From Synchiropus splendidus (Eukaryota > Chordata > Actinopteri > Syngnathiformes > Callionymidae): a stretch of DNA of 64,000 nt. Location: positions 7,221,001 to 7,285,000 of the forward strand of contig NC_071349.1 of assembly GCF_027744825.2 (NCBI RefSeq). The letters are read 5' to 3'. Both the position numbers and the translations under genes were made by a program. Of this stretch, positions 25,296 to 40,200 are shown one piece after another (position 1 is the stretch's first letter; every line of letters starts with the position of its first letter). The notes under the pieces were generated by a model. That model did no database searches and was not told the origin of the DNA. It was given only the letters and a program-made list of their open reading frames with translations.

Positions 25296-28200
25296 GTCTT
25301 GAATGACTGATGAGTAATGTTCAACTTAATATGACATGAAAGCAAAATATGTCTATTAAAACCAATATTAAAGCAATTGACACATGATAAGAAACCTTCT
25401 TTTTCAATTGTATTTAATTTCAAATTATTTCCTTTTATACAAGCAAAAATGTGCACACACTTCCAATCTCATGAACACTAGTATGTATGTATGTTTGGCA
25501 CTGTCAAACAGAAATGAACTTGTTGAATAGATTTATACAGAGAAAAATGAATCTGTCTTCATTGGATTTCATTTTTGTTGTATCTTAAAACACTGATAGA
25601 GGTAGCTGGGATGTAAAAAGCGACAGATGCAGTGAAAGCTGTGGGAGAAAATGCTTTGTAAATAGTGCTTAGTGCTGGATGCCTCAGCAGTGGTGTTCAC
25701 AGACCCAGTGTAAACAAGAGTGATGATGCCCAGCCACCACCGTTGTTGCCCGAGACATGAGGAAGAGTATCATCAGTGGATCAGATAAATGTCTCCAAAA
25801 GTAATTTTTGGGTCATTCTAAAGATGTTTCTCACTTAAAGTAACTGTTTTCAAGCCCTCGCTTTTTTAAATACTCGTCTCACAGTTGAATATTTCATTGT
25901 TGGAGGGTTAATTAAGATTGACAGTCCTTTTTATTTTGAATCTGTGCTTTGCTTATTGAAGTCAGCTTGGACTGCTGTTATTGTTAAGATGGAGGCATCC
26001 AACATCTTCATCCCACTGAAATAGATCCAGACATGTTGAGCACTGGCAGGGGTTCCATCCCGTGTCCTTTACTTACAGTGACTGCAGGGGATCCTTTTGT
26101 TCTGTCGTCCAACTACAAATCTGTGTTTTGCATTGTCCTCCTGACCCAAGTGTCCCCCCCTCCAGGCTGACAGAGTCCTCCTGACTCTCCTCAGCTTCTC
26201 TCTCCTGCAGCCGTCAGCTGCACAGAGACATTTATTGGACGGAGTGATTGTCAGCAGACCTGCACATTGGTTGCTGCTGTCATTTACGCTAATGCATTTC
26301 GATTAGACGGATTTTTTGGAAGCGAGGTTGTCAGCACATCTCTTCCCAGAGCAAGTAAAGCCTCTATCTGTGTGCGCACCCGTCTGTATTGTGTGGTGTC
26401 TTTTGGCCTGTTCTCTGGCAGAATTCAGTTATTTCTGTGTTTTGGTATTAGTCAGCGACTTATCCAAGAGTGGATTACTGTCGGTTATGTCACTGCACTG
26501 GCCAGGTCATGGAGCACGGGGTAGAAGCATCGTGGACAAAGAAAGCTGCTGTGTTCTCTCTAGTGCGACTGTCTTATATTCCTTCCATCAATTTCTTCTC
26601 TTAGCTGAGGGTCGGTCCTTGGGTCAGCAGCTGACACAAAGAAGCCTAAACTTCTATCACCTGAAATACCTCCTCCAGCTGTTCGGAGGGAATTACCCAG
26701 GTCTCCCATGTCAGCTGACTGACACGTATGTACACACAACATTGCAGTAAAAATGCCTCCAAACTCAGTCACATGAGATACTGCCTTGAGTCATGATATG
26801 TTTTGGCAATGTTGGAAAGTTCAAAAGTTACATCCTCACTGTTTTATAATGAGAAATGTATAGCAATTGATACATTTGCATGAATTGTCAATCAAATGTG
26901 GCTTGAGTTAAAAAGTCAAAGTCCAACAATGATTTACATGAATTAAGAAATCACATGGAAAAGACATTTGAATTCGTAGTAAATCTGCTAAAGCGATTAT
27001 TTATTTTCATTTATTTTGAGTCGAGGTATGGTGGATCAGCATTGGTGACGATTCTTTTTATTTGGTGTGTTTTGGATTTTTATTTCATAGTTTTCTTTTT
27101 TATTTGCTTATGTTTCTCCTCTAATATGTGCAATAAACCCCGACCAACATTACCATTCTCATTTGAAAGGCAGTTATACATGGTGGAGGGAAGTTGTTGC
27201 GCAATAAAATAGTGTGATATCTGATTTTATTACAGCACAATAAACAAGTTCATTGACAGAGTGAGCGATGGGAGAATGACCTACTCTGCAGCAACAACTA
27301 GAAGATTGTGATGTGGCATAGATATAATTTTTTTTTTTTTTAATATATCGAATGTGGGCCAAGTTGTCTCTGTGAACAAGAGTCCCGATATAAGCCACTT
27401 TTATTCACCAGACTCGCATAGCCATGGTAATTTTCTAACCTAGAGTGCTTTAATTGTGAAACAAAAATTATCATAAGCAACAAATGTGGTTAATTCTGGC
27501 TTGAAGCGGTAAACAAAGATGCAATTTAATGATTGAATGCTCTTGAGGAGGAGAAAACATCTCCTTGTTAGGCATTAAAATCAAAGACTTGTCTGTAGAA
27601 AAATATTCCATCCCTTGGCAAGGACAAGGAATTCATTAGGGTTGGTGTTGAGCTGTCTGAATACACATTTGGGATTCAGTTTGTTGATCAGGTTGTGCTA
27701 ACAAAAGGAGTCTCGGACCCACGCCAATATCAGTAGGTTTCAACTCAACACCTCTTCACCTTGGCAGTTTCAGACCCCTTATCCTGACTGTAGTTCTTTG
27801 GAAATCAACCCAGTTACAGCCTGACAGACTTTGTTCTGTTTATTATTCTGCGGCAGGATTCCTGCTGACGTCCGTGTGTGCTGCTTTTGCTCATGCTGTT
27901 TGAACCTCTCTAAAGTTCAGCAAGACACAAGATGAAAAGTTGATCCTTGAAATATAGGTTTTCGCTTCTGTTTTAAATCCAATGTTAGACTGTTACGTGA
28001 CTTGTCCAGCAGTAGCAATGCATTTACTCGTGTGCAGGTAACAATATTGTGCCATGATTATTGTAAACCCTGTGCTGATAAAACCTACAGCGGTACCTCG
28101 GTTTTCGAACGTCTCTGACTTTGAACAAATCGGGGTTCGAACAAAAAATTTGACATTTTTTTGCTTCTGATTTCGAATGAAAATCCAGAATTCGAACGCC

Positions 28201-31200
28201 CCCGAAAAAAGCCATTATTGTGCCGTTATTGTGTATAACCCAGCCTCTGTATGCAGACGTGTCCCGTTAGCTACATTTACAGACTGTTTTTTCTTCATAT
28301 TGAGGTGTAAAACCTTTCCTGTCTCCGCACTGGACCGTGGTAGAGTGTCACAGGGGAGGTGCTCGCTCTCCACACCTCAGAGGCTGGAGCGCTCACTCCA
28401 GGGTTTGATGTCCTGTTGTGGGCTGGAGCTGGGACAGGGATGAGGCGAGTCTGGGACAGAGCGTTACTTGGTTTATGACTTTGTCACAGCCAAACTGCAC
28501 AGAAGCGCACATTCAGAGCTGGACACGCACCGGGCACCTCTTCACTTCTGGAGAGACGTCACTCACTCGGCAACCCCTCCCACATGCAGTGGCCACACAC
28601 ATAGACGAACAGCGCACCTGCAGCAGACACTCTACATTCACTCCTACAAAAGACTATTTTAAGGCTTGGAACGCATTATTTCTTTTACCATTGACTGTAA
28701 TGAGAAAAATCAATTAGGATTTCGAACAAATCGCTTCACGAACCGCCTTCTGGAATGGATTGTGGTTGAGAACCGAGGTACTGCTGTATTTGGGGCCATT
28801 TTGGGACCGCAACTTATGTGAGTCCTGCGATGTTGTGGTTGCATTGCCATATGAGTTTTTGCGGTGTATCTACCTGGTCAATGTTTACATCTCTTTTCCT
28901 TCCCAAATATGAGTCATTTAACTTCTCCATACACAACCCCTCATCTACCAAGGTTCATATCCTTTGGTTTTTGGGTTTGTCAAAACATGAACAACACAAA
29001 TGCCCAGTCCTGTTAGCTTCACTGATAGTTAGTCAGAATGGCTTTTGGGATTAGCTATACCTGCTCTCATGTAATTCTGAGATTGTTGAGTTACTGATGT
29101 GGTACCAAGAAAAGTTGTGCGTTCTATTTTTATGGCACATTTCATACACAGATGCCTGTCTGGCCTTGCTTCTCTCTCTATCTCTCTCTCTCCCTTCAAC
29201 CTCATCTGAACTTCTTTGCATTTTCAGCAGAGATAAGGAGAGAGTTCGATAGATGTAGATGTAAAGCTGATGCGATGAGTGGTTTATTTTTATGGCATCG
29301 TTATTAAGACAACATAAACGCGGGTTATCAATGCAAGCTATGCTTTTATAGTGCCAGTTATCTCTGGACATTTTACAGCTGCAGGGTCGTAGAGAGTGCG
29401 GAGTCAGTATGACGTCAAGTGCCAATGTCAGCAGGTTGATTTTATGCACTGATCTGGAGAGGGTAATATGCTACCATTTAAGAAGGGACCACGTAGCACA
29501 CAACTAGAACCCTCATCCTCCCGAGGTGACAGTCACTTCTGTTCAGTTCAGGAAACCCACAGCAATCTCTTTTCATTATTGTACGACTCAGTCAAATGTA
29601 GAGGTGATAAATGCTGCATCATCACTTGCAGAAACTGTTCAGAAGGCATTTGAAATTCAGGATTGTCCTGTCCATGACTCATCTCATAGCACTCTGAACA
29701 TTTTGCTGAACAAAGAATGTCATGTGATTGTGCTGCATCAGCAGTGACTTTATAATGATCAAACTTGTTTGGCTCAAGCTCACAAAATCAGGGAAAACAA
29801 CCACCTGTGTTATGAGATGAAGTGACTTGAAGAAGGTGCCCAGCGTCCTCAGCAGGTGCTATGTAGCCATTCAGTAGAAAGGGTGCTGGATGACGGCAGA
29901 GTCTTTATTGTGCACAGATGATATAAATAATGACTTTTTTTTTTCATTAATGTGGGGTTGTCATGAGGGGAGGTGAATAATGTTGATTCAACATGACAGT
30001 TATGAGTAATGGCAGGTAATATAGTGGCATGTATTGGAGCAGGGCCAGTTTTTGGAATACTTTGATTCATGTTGTATATGGTTTTTTTTTTAGAATTGCT
30101 CTCGCTGCAGTGGCGCTTTTGTAGCTCCTGGGGTCATACGTGTAAGTGCAGTTGTGAATAGCAGCTATGGATGTTTACGCATGTTCACTTTTTTCCACAC
30201 ATCGCAAGTTCTGGAAATCCCTGATGATGTAAGTTTTGGTTCTTTTACATACATTGTAAATAGTCATTGCTAACTTTCATTGTGGTTGCGTGTGTGGTGA
30301 TGAGTGCGGAGCTGGCGATGTTCACTTCGGCCGGTTAGTTCGAGCCGTGTTGGCCGTGTTGCGCTATGCTGTTTGTGTCTGTGTCGTGTGGAGCAGGGTG
30401 AAACAGTTTGTTTGCAGTTTGTTTGGGATCGTCTTACGCAGGACTGTGGTTATGTTATTTATAGAAATTTCCTGGTGATCATTACATCCATCTCCATGTC
30501 TCATTCACCAGCAGTCACAGGGTTAAAACCCAACATGTTTTGCAGTCACCTGTGGACCACATCCAATAGTTTGGCAGTCTAGGTTTGACCCCTGGACCAC
30601 GTGTCTCGCATGTTTCATAGCCGTCCACAGTTTTTGGACTGGTAATAAATATTGTGCATCAGCTGTTAAATAATCCACACTCAGTCTTGTATAGTGTACA
30701 GAAACCTTGGAAATAGTTCAACCATTGTGATTCTTGAGCCTCCCACTCCACAGTGAAAGCAAATGTTTGCCTGAGACTCCAGCTAAATAAATATTGCAAA
30801 AGAGTCTCTCCACATTTTTCACATGCATGACCGACACGATGTCCCAAGATAAAGGGCGTCATTTCCTTTAACACTGTGCGTAGCACCAAAACAAAGCCAG
30901 ACGGTGCTTGTGTTGCACGTCTGAGGTAAATGAGGATGACGTGATGGACGGGTTTACAGTTTTAGGTCATTCTAGGAACCCTGTGATAGTGATGCATCCT
31001 GAATCATTTCAGGACACTTTGCTCTCTCAGTTTGTGTCCGAAGGGACTGATCTGTCACTTTACTTTGTGAAACCATCAGAAACATGTCCCATGTCAAGGG
31101 TTTGTTTTTGTGTCGTCTAATATTCCCGACTTACTTCACCAAAGCTTCTAATCTTCTTTGGCTGCATATCTGAGGCTGATGGATGCGCTGCTTTTTGGGT

Positions 31201-34200
31201 CCTCTTGTTGCTTGTACTGGGATGGCATCAGCATGTACATCTGCAGTAAACCTGATTTGTTCCTTATTTCATGATGTTCTTGAAGGCTGTCTGGTAAGCA
31301 GTACCCATAATATTCTTACTAAATGTCCCACAATGCATTAACCATTCAGGCTTTTAAAACAGTCGAGCCAATTTCATTGGAGGTATCTTTTGAGGGAAGC
31401 TTTCTTTGGCCATAATATTCTCGTGATGAAAGGTAGTCAGTAAAAGTGTTTTGTTCCAGGAACGTTGTTTGAGATCAAGTGAAGTTAAGAACGCCGCATT
31501 TATTGAGAGAAGTTAAGGATGTTCTCATTCAATGGGTGAGTAAGTGCTGGTCTTGTGGTCTCTTCAAGGGACCAGGGTTGGCATTTTTTTACCCACTTGG
31601 AGTTGCCATATATGGTTTGAACCTCTTTACTGGGAGCATTACTAGGTTTCATTGAAGGCAGTGGGGAGCGACTGGGGGCTTCACATTGTAGCATCCAACA
31701 GAGATGAAAGTCTCCACTCTCACTTATGGGCATCATAAGAGGATTTAGGGGATAAATGTGATAGGAGTAATCACTGCAGGATTAATGTTGAGATGAGCTC
31801 ACCACTTGGGAGGTGACAGATTTAAGGGGCTCTTTATATTGGTGTATGGGAGCACCCTCAAGTGGAGTGAGTTATTAGATAGATGGATTGAGGAAAAAAT
31901 ATGAAGTGACTTAAATAGCTTTTGAAAAGTGTTTTGAGTGAAATCGGGTTCCTTATCTGAACCCAAATCTCCAGACCGCTCATCCCTTTGGGCTGTCACT
32001 GACCCAGTGTCCCACATAAGACATTATATGACTAACTGGCTGTATAATTTCCTAGAACTGACTCGACAAACGGGACCTGCTGACTGTAAACAAAGCTTTC
32101 AGAATTGATGTCACTGAGAGTTTTGGCCTGTGTGGTGTTTACAGGACCTAAAACCAGTCTGGTATCAAGCCATCGATGGTTATTAAAAGTCCATGCCAGG
32201 TTTGGGTGTGTGTTGCTGTTTCTCTTTCACATTTTCCACAACCTGAAAAGGCGTTACTCCAGAGCCAACACTCGGGTGCAATTGTTTATTCAAGTACGCG
32301 CTCAGCCTGCCAATAATGTAAACATGATTTTAGAACATGCTTATAAGTGGATTCCAGAGCTGTGTGTGTGTTGTGTATCCAAGGGTGGAGGTGCAAAGTG
32401 TTGAAATGCTTGATGATTGGGAGTATGTTTTCAGAGAGGTCAACGTACATAGATTTGGTGATATCAGTTGGTATTTGTCTCCTCATTCTTGATATTTTAC
32501 ATCATTTAGCAATTTAATTTGAATCTATAGTGCTAATAAATTAGCTTACACAACAGGGGACATTGCTCCACCACAGTTTCAAATAATCTGGAGACTGTAA
32601 TGTTAAATTTATTTTGGGGGGATTATACTAGAGATGAATATAGTATGATATGTATCATGTGTCATATTCATTTGTCCAACAGATTTTAATTGACATTGTG
32701 ATGTTGTATCTTAATATCGAGTTATTGTATTCTGACTTAAGTTTCATTCATTTGCCATCACACCTTTTCTCTGTGTTTTCTGCTGAGAGGTTACCCCTCA
32801 TTCATGTAGCTGTTTCCATGGCAACTACATTCCTGTTGGAAATATACCATGTCTGACATTGGACACGTTTTCCATCTCCATGACAACCAGGCCCCCAAAG
32901 TTTCATATTAATGTATCTGTGATCAAAATGGATGACATCTGTGCTAGTTTGACCTCTCAGCAGAGGAAGACTATCACCTAAAGATTGCTCATTGTCCAAA
33001 ATGGATTAGCATTCACATCTGGAGAGATCATAACTCATGAGAGGAAAATGCATTCTTCTGTTTGGTCCATGATCAATGTATTGATTTAGGTCTGCACAAG
33101 AATTTGACTCTTGGCTCTCTCTCGCTCAGTCCCCGATTTTCTGCCGAGGTTTTCATTCTTCCTGGTCGTTCATCATCTGGCCTCATTCACTTCTAATGGA
33201 AAAATTCTCGACACCTTTCACCCGCTTCCTTCGATGTTATTATCTTATCAGATTAGTGCTTAATGTTTGATGATGAACGGGGTGCTGTATGAGTGCGTAT
33301 ACGCCGATGGAAGACTGATGATGTTGCAGATTATTTCCAGCTGTTAAATATTGGTATGAAGTAGAATCATTTCTGTTCATGTGCTCTCTGTGTAGCTGCT
33401 TTAGCGAGGCCACCTTGGCTGGGTGCTTCATGGAAGAACGTCAGTCTAGTGTCTTTCTGCTTGATATTTTTTCCATTTGTAGATTTAGGTCAAAGCAAGA
33501 AGCTAAAGATGGTCACATTAGATGGTAGATGGAAATATATATATATTTTTTTTTTGAAATATTTCTTTAAAAGTGAATTAAGAGCTTATTCCACCCATTC
33601 ATTTGGCAATTTAGCTCACACTATTAGAAATGAATTTAGCATACATTTCTTTATAACTCTCAAAATGCACTGCAACACTGGACACTCCGTTGCAGACAAA
33701 TGTAGACTGAAATTTTCTTTTTGCCCATGGTCCAGATTTCTGTCTTCTACATTCGAACAGAATAAATAATACCTGAAAGCTTCCATTGTTCAGCTGCCGA
33801 ACTTGTTGAACAAAAAAGGGATATATTGTGGTACCTTTGCTTTCAGTCAGATAGATGGATTCACATGAAAGTGGACTTAAATATTGGTTTTCGTGTTTGC
33901 TGCAAGGGCCACCTTGTTTTTCTTTTGAATTCACTTGCAAGTCTTATTAAGTGGTGTTTGGCTCTAAGTGTATAGCTGCTGTCTGAGGAAGTGTTTATTC
34001 AGCCTTCAAGTGAATAATATTGTCAATCTTTTGAGCAGCTTTTCTGCAGGCTGGCATGTTGACTGTGCCATGATACATTTTTCATGCAGTTTATCTTCTC
34101 ACAAAGAGACGACCTCTTTTTCTGCTGTCTGACTGAGCCAGGTCTCCATGTCTGAGTGTGTCATTCTGTTTAGCCAGCATTCACTGATCTGAACCAGCCA

Positions 34201-37200
34201 AGGAGTGTGTCAAGTGCCAAACAACGACAATGCAGCTATACTTGTTAGTTCTTACTATAATGGCTAAATAACAATTGTAATAATCTGCTTACTTCTCGAA
34301 GGAACTACTGACATGGCTGTGCGTTAATGTCCGACTACGTGACCGTTGTAAGTTTATTGTACATGAACTCTGTAACTGTCCAGCACAGAGACCTCAGGGG
34401 AGTGTTTATCTTTAGACATTTTCATCCTGCACTGTGGTGACCCCATCCAACCCCCCCACAGATGTCCCCCACACCGCTGTGGTGTTTGTTTGGGATACCA
34501 TCAATCCAGATGCAGCTGGTACCAACTCGTCTAGAGGCACTTGTTGCATTGCTTTAGGCGCAATTGTTCCACCACTGTTTGCCAACATGTAGTATTTTGG
34601 TACATTAGGACATTAAGTATTAGCGCAAAAAAATGGTTAACACTGACTTTAAGACCCTCCATCTATATAATTCATATTGAGAATTCATTGTCTTTCACTT
34701 ACAAGTCAGGCAAAAGTGCAACCATCCAACCACCACATTAGTATTTATTAAATTCAAATGGAAAATGAACGAAAATGAATAACAATGAAGCCTCCGGTTT
34801 CCCTACCGTGCACTTCCCTGGCTCTCAGAATCACCAGAAAAGTGTTTCGCAGGTATTCATTATTCTCTGCACACACATTTAGTCAATATTTCTGCTCCTC
34901 AGCTTCCCTCTCCTCTTCTCTCGGCTTGGAAAACAAAGTTGGTCCGACCCAGTTAAGTCGAAAATTTCAATAGCCGTATCCAATATTCACCTTTTCCTTT
35001 CAGCGGCGGTGTGAGCGGCTTCAAGGGTTATAATTTAAAACACAGCTAATTTGCTAGTTAAATTATTCTGAAGCAATAAGCAGACTAACGCGTTGTGACT
35101 CCCTCTTGTACTCCTTAGTTGCAGCATAATGCTTATTTGTTCTGCTCTGTTTCTTATCTACATCAAACATGTTGTGTTACTAACATTGCACTACATAGGA
35201 TTGTACTTTACAGTGCCATACAATCCACGGTCTGAACATAGCCTGGATGTTATAGCTGAAGTGGAGAGCAATTGTACTGCTCTTTAACAACACTGAAGAG
35301 ACAGAATAGCGTATTGTCATGAGCCCTATAATATTCCTGCGATGCATGTCCTGGCAGGGAGTCGTGTGTTGGCTGACCTTTTCCTCTTGCTAAAGGTTAT
35401 TCATCTCCAGCAGTCCATCAGCAGGGAAGATGAGCTGGTCTCACACAATTAGCACACACCAGAGTGTAGCAAAGGCGCACACACGCATGCCATCAATCTA
35501 AACATTTGTAGGGTTTCATTCCGTAGTTCCCTGCCTGCTTCATATCACACACCCTGCTACATTGCTTTTGTAATTAGCATCACGCTTGGGTAATGAGAGT
35601 TGACCTTTTCAACTTAAAACTAGCCGTCAGCTTCACTTCAGGCTTCCTCTCTAACTGGAGGTTGTGACGATTCTTTCCTCTGTACATTGATTTCCACTTA
35701 CGACCTTGCTGTGCCCTTTGCATGTACGAGTGCTGTATCAATACTGTTTATTACATTGCATCCTCATTACTTTCTGTTTATCCTCTAACAATTTCACACA
35801 GTTGTTTCCAAGTTTGTTTTTTAACTTATTTCTTCACTCTCTCATACCCTTTCTTAATCTGGTCATCATTTCAAGACCATCTCCTCAAAACAATGATATG
35901 TGATATTGTTCTTTCAGTTGCGATGAAGTTACAAAGTAGAAATGGGCTGGTATATGTCGAGGTTTGTCTTTTCTTTCAGCATTCTTTACCCCAAGTCTGT
36001 TGATCTTGTGCTCCATCCTGCCCTCACTTGTGAACATGAACCCATAGAAATCTTGCCTCAATGTGTGTAAGGTTGACTCATACAATTGTGTAACATCCAA
36101 CAATGACTGTGTGTGTGTGTGTGTGTGTGTGAAAGGACAAGCATAGTTCTCAGAATTAGTTCTCAACAAAACAGGCCCACTGGTCAGTTGATGGCATCAA
36201 ATATTTTCATCACTTGTAGAGGAAGTGGATGAGCGAGTTCATGATTACCATTCTATATGTGATATCTTGTACACTAGCTATCACACCGACTGGTGTCCCC
36301 CTTACAAGATTTGTAAAGAGCTGCTTCAATGTGATCAGACAGTATGGTGTCTCAGTCATAGTATATTGTGATTTACAAAATGACTGTTGTTAAAACTGAA
36401 GTCCTGTTAGACTAAAACTTTTTGTTATTGCTCACATACTTTCCCAGACTGCCTAGCTTCTTTTTTTAGTTGTTCAAACTAGCCTTTTTTGCCTTTAGTT
36501 TTGTCATCTCTTAGCTCTTCTCAGAGTAGTAAATATCCCACAGTCTGTGCGACTGTAAAAGAGTCTCTTGCCAGTTTTGCTAAAGCGAGCTAATAACCGT
36601 CGAAGTTCACATTCTTGTCTGGAGGCGACGAGTCTGCTGCTTATTTCTTTAACTTTAGTCTTGAACTTTAATAATAGAAACCTGCTCAGTGCTCCAAAAT
36701 CATCTGCAAAACTGTCGAAAGATGCCTCAGCTAACTTACATCCATTTAAGGGCATAAGCTTCGTTCATAAACCTAACAACCATTAAAATGTTTCATGAAT
36801 TGTTTGCTAGTGGTCCTCTGTGTAATCTGAAAGTTTTATAGTTTGTAGAACAGTTGCTCTGAAAGAGAGCACTGCGATTTAAGTGTAATGTTCCAGCGCC
36901 TACTTTAGTGCCTTTCTCCCTCTGACACTTCGGTTGCCACATGTTCAGTTTGTTCTCCTCATCTGGAATGTCACCTTTGCCCCGACTTCTCCAAATTCAC
37001 TTGAACAAAATGAACAAAAGTAATGAAAGGCGAGCGCTTCTGTCACCGCTCTGTTAAACTATATTGGATTACAGTGTTAACCACCTGTGCCGTGGACTTT
37101 TAATGGGATTACAGCGAATTATCTGAATGGAGATTACAGTGCAGGGGACTAACCTTTTGTCTGTGGAGCAGTTATTGATTGTTCTTACTCAGCTCTGCGA

Positions 37201-40200
37201 CAGTGTTTGGCTCAGACTTGACAACTGTGTTGACACAGGGTGTTTGTGTTTATCTGCCTCACGGGCTGATACCTAATGTTTACCCTATGATCTCCCAAAA
37301 TATTGCGTATTCAGGCTTCACAGGGTGCAGCAAAATCCCAACAGCCAAACACCACCGCATGTTGATTTTTGATCGTCTCTCCTCGTTTCTTGCAGTTGTC
37401 CGTTCCTGGCGCTGAGGTTGACGCCGGCCATCCCAGTAGTGGGGGGCGCTCTGTTTCTTTTTGTTCTGGGGACACTGCTCAGAACAAGTTTCAGCGACCC
37501 GGGAGTGCTGCCCCGGGCCACCCCAGATGAAGCTGCAGACTTGGAAAGACAGATAGGTAAGAAAGTCTCGATATCTGTGTTGGTCAAGTGAACGGGTTAA
37601 AAAAAGCCCTGTGTGTGGCCTCCAGGCCATACGTTGAGCAGATTTCTTTTTTTGTCTCATGGGCTTCAAAATGACTTGATGGTGTATTTCCCATATGTGG
37701 TCCAACATTCAGCCACCCAGGCCTCATTAACACACACCAGGCTGCTTTAATTAATCTCATGAGTAGACTTGAAAGCCTTAGAGCTGGTGAAGGTGAAGTC
37801 CACGGAGCCAAGGCTCCGGAGAGACAGCGACTGACATCCTGCAATGTGCAAATAATTTCTTCAAAGCCTGAACAAATTAAAGGCTGCAAACATAAACGGC
37901 TTTGACCCAAATAGCGCAACTGCGGACCCTCCCCATCTCATCATTACATCCTCATTGGCTTTTGTGCCGTGCATTTTCAAGCATGACAGACTGAACTGGG
38001 ATCTCTTGTTCACCGACAAAAGCATGCTGCTGGTCGCCTGTAGCTAGCACAGTGTGTACGTTGTTGCTTTTTCTTATGTGGTCCGTTACGCTGGATGGAA
38101 CCAAGGGACATTTTAGTACATTAACTGGACTGAATGAAGGCTTATATTACAAACAGCTATATTGTGAAGTAACTTTACCGACACTAGGAGAATAACAACC
38201 GGAAATCTGCTTTTCATTCATGTAATTTACTGGAACAGCGTGGAACTAAACTAAAAGAGTATTGCAGTTGACTTGGAGATCTTGACTTGGTCGTAAGTCG
38301 AATGCCATTCAGGCATAGGTGCTACTGTAGTGGTAGATGGCTGTGTGAGAGTGAGACCCTGGGATACTGTGCTGCCGTAACTGTTGTACGGGATGCTGGG
38401 CTGCTACGTGCTACGGTGCCAGACATTGAAAATTACGGAACAAATTGAAGGGTAATGCTTTCAGTCTTCTGAAATTACGACATCTGGTCACGGTTTTCAT
38501 TTTACGAAGTAGATGGACTGGACACATCAGATAACGTGGCAAAATAAAGTAACAAAACATAGTCTGCGATGTTGCGGAGGTTGTAAGCTTAAGAAATGGT
38601 ATCGTCTCCAAATTTATTGCGATAAATTTGGCCCATACAATATTGGCAATCTCAAAATCTAGATTAGTAAAAATCATACTTACAGTATGTATGCTGTTAT
38701 CTTGAATATATTATCACTGCTTTTATGTGCCTTAATATAAGGTGGAACCATTACTATTTTTATCCCAGAACAAGAACAAATGATGGACGTTAACTGAATT
38801 GGTCTTGGTGCGTTCAAGACATTGGCACTTTTTCAGCCACCAGATCATTTGAGTTGACACAACTATTGTGTTCAAAAACAACATTGTATCTTGTCGGCCA
38901 CTACATCAACCAAATGACGTTTTATTTGATTTATTTCTATCAGCCTTCTCTCAGAAGTTGTATGATTCTTTTCATTGGAACCATCCCGTTTAGATCCTTA
39001 TGTCTTTAGCCCTTCTGTGTGGACTGCAGCAGTGGCGTGCTCGCATGAGAGAAGTTACTTGTACATCTGTTCGCTCTCTCTCAGCCTGATGAGCCAACTT
39101 CATTTCAACACAAGCATTCTGTATTTTCTTCATTTGCTGTGGCACATTTTTTGCATTTCTCCTTCTAAATGTTTCTGTCTTAGGTAAGATGAAATTACGC
39201 TGCTGTTTTTTTTTTCTTTCTTTTTATCTTTTTTTATCTTGCTTGTACAGATAAATGGTGTAGTCAAATGAATGTCATTGTTGTCTGGCTTCTGTTTGGG
39301 TCCATTGTAAGTAATAGCATTATATTGGAGCAATTTCAGCAGCGATTGCCTCATGTAAAATGACTTTGGCTTGACATCATTGTTATTGATTTGTTGGTAA
39401 AACAAGAGAAGAATGAATGACTGTACATGACACCTCTTTGTATTACACTCCAGGGTGGTAACAGATAGCAGGACTTCTCCATTTGTCATTGAGAGCTGAT
39501 ATTGCCTCTGTGTCTCGAGTTAAACCCACAGTTGAATATGAAACTGATTGAATGAAGTCACATAGTAGCTGACGTTCAAATCCACATCCTTGAACTGGCA
39601 ACTCACTTGACCTGAACCCCCACTGAAGCTTCGATCTATCATATTGAGTGGCGCCCCAATCACCAGTTCCTTTGCGTCTACCTCGGGGTGACCAAGTGAG
39701 CTAGTGAATGTCATTCTGCTATTTTTCCTAAATCAGCCAGTTAAAGCTGTCGCTGGAGATGGAGCAGCCGCGCTCAGAGGAAAATCACCACTTGAGTGTA
39801 GAATCCAATAACATTCAAGCTTGTTTTTTAACCTCACAGCAGCTGGAGCAGGGCAAGACAGGGATAAAATATGGAGTTCCATATGGTATGGTTTCCATAT
39901 ATTATGTATTTTTATGAATTTTCTATGGTTCTGAATTTATTTTAAATTGATTTTGGAAAAAAAATCCGCTGAACTGGCATATTCTCTTGGTTATCCACAT
40001 CCCGGGAGTTGTCGAAAGCACTGTTATTGAAGGAATGTCTGTTGCTGATGACAGGAGGAAAGGCAGATAAGTTCCATGCTTTAAACAGTTGTTTACAAAA
40101 GTATTGCAGAAGTATTTTGGTGTTTTCTTTTGGTCTGAAGCCCGCTCCCCAGAGCTGTGCAACAGACTGCTCTGTGGATCAGTGCTGTTCGCTGCACAGC

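Larger units (their letters stand above)
22124..37395 (+). other. zdhhc14: zdhhc14 intron 1 (15.3 kb)
   Basis: GT-AG intron joining codon halves GA and T (Asp in FFTFDCPF). It contains the pogo-like relic at 22692-23519, the TIR element at 28088-28786, the TA microsatellite near 25200 and a (TG)n tract at 36108-36131. Apart from these I see only short chance frames and A/T-rich sequence; no nested gene is supported. Confidence 0.75.

Noticed and set aside
25028..25456. 142-codon minus-strand frame with a long Tyr-Ile repeat
   Set aside because: Produced entirely by the TA microsatellite.
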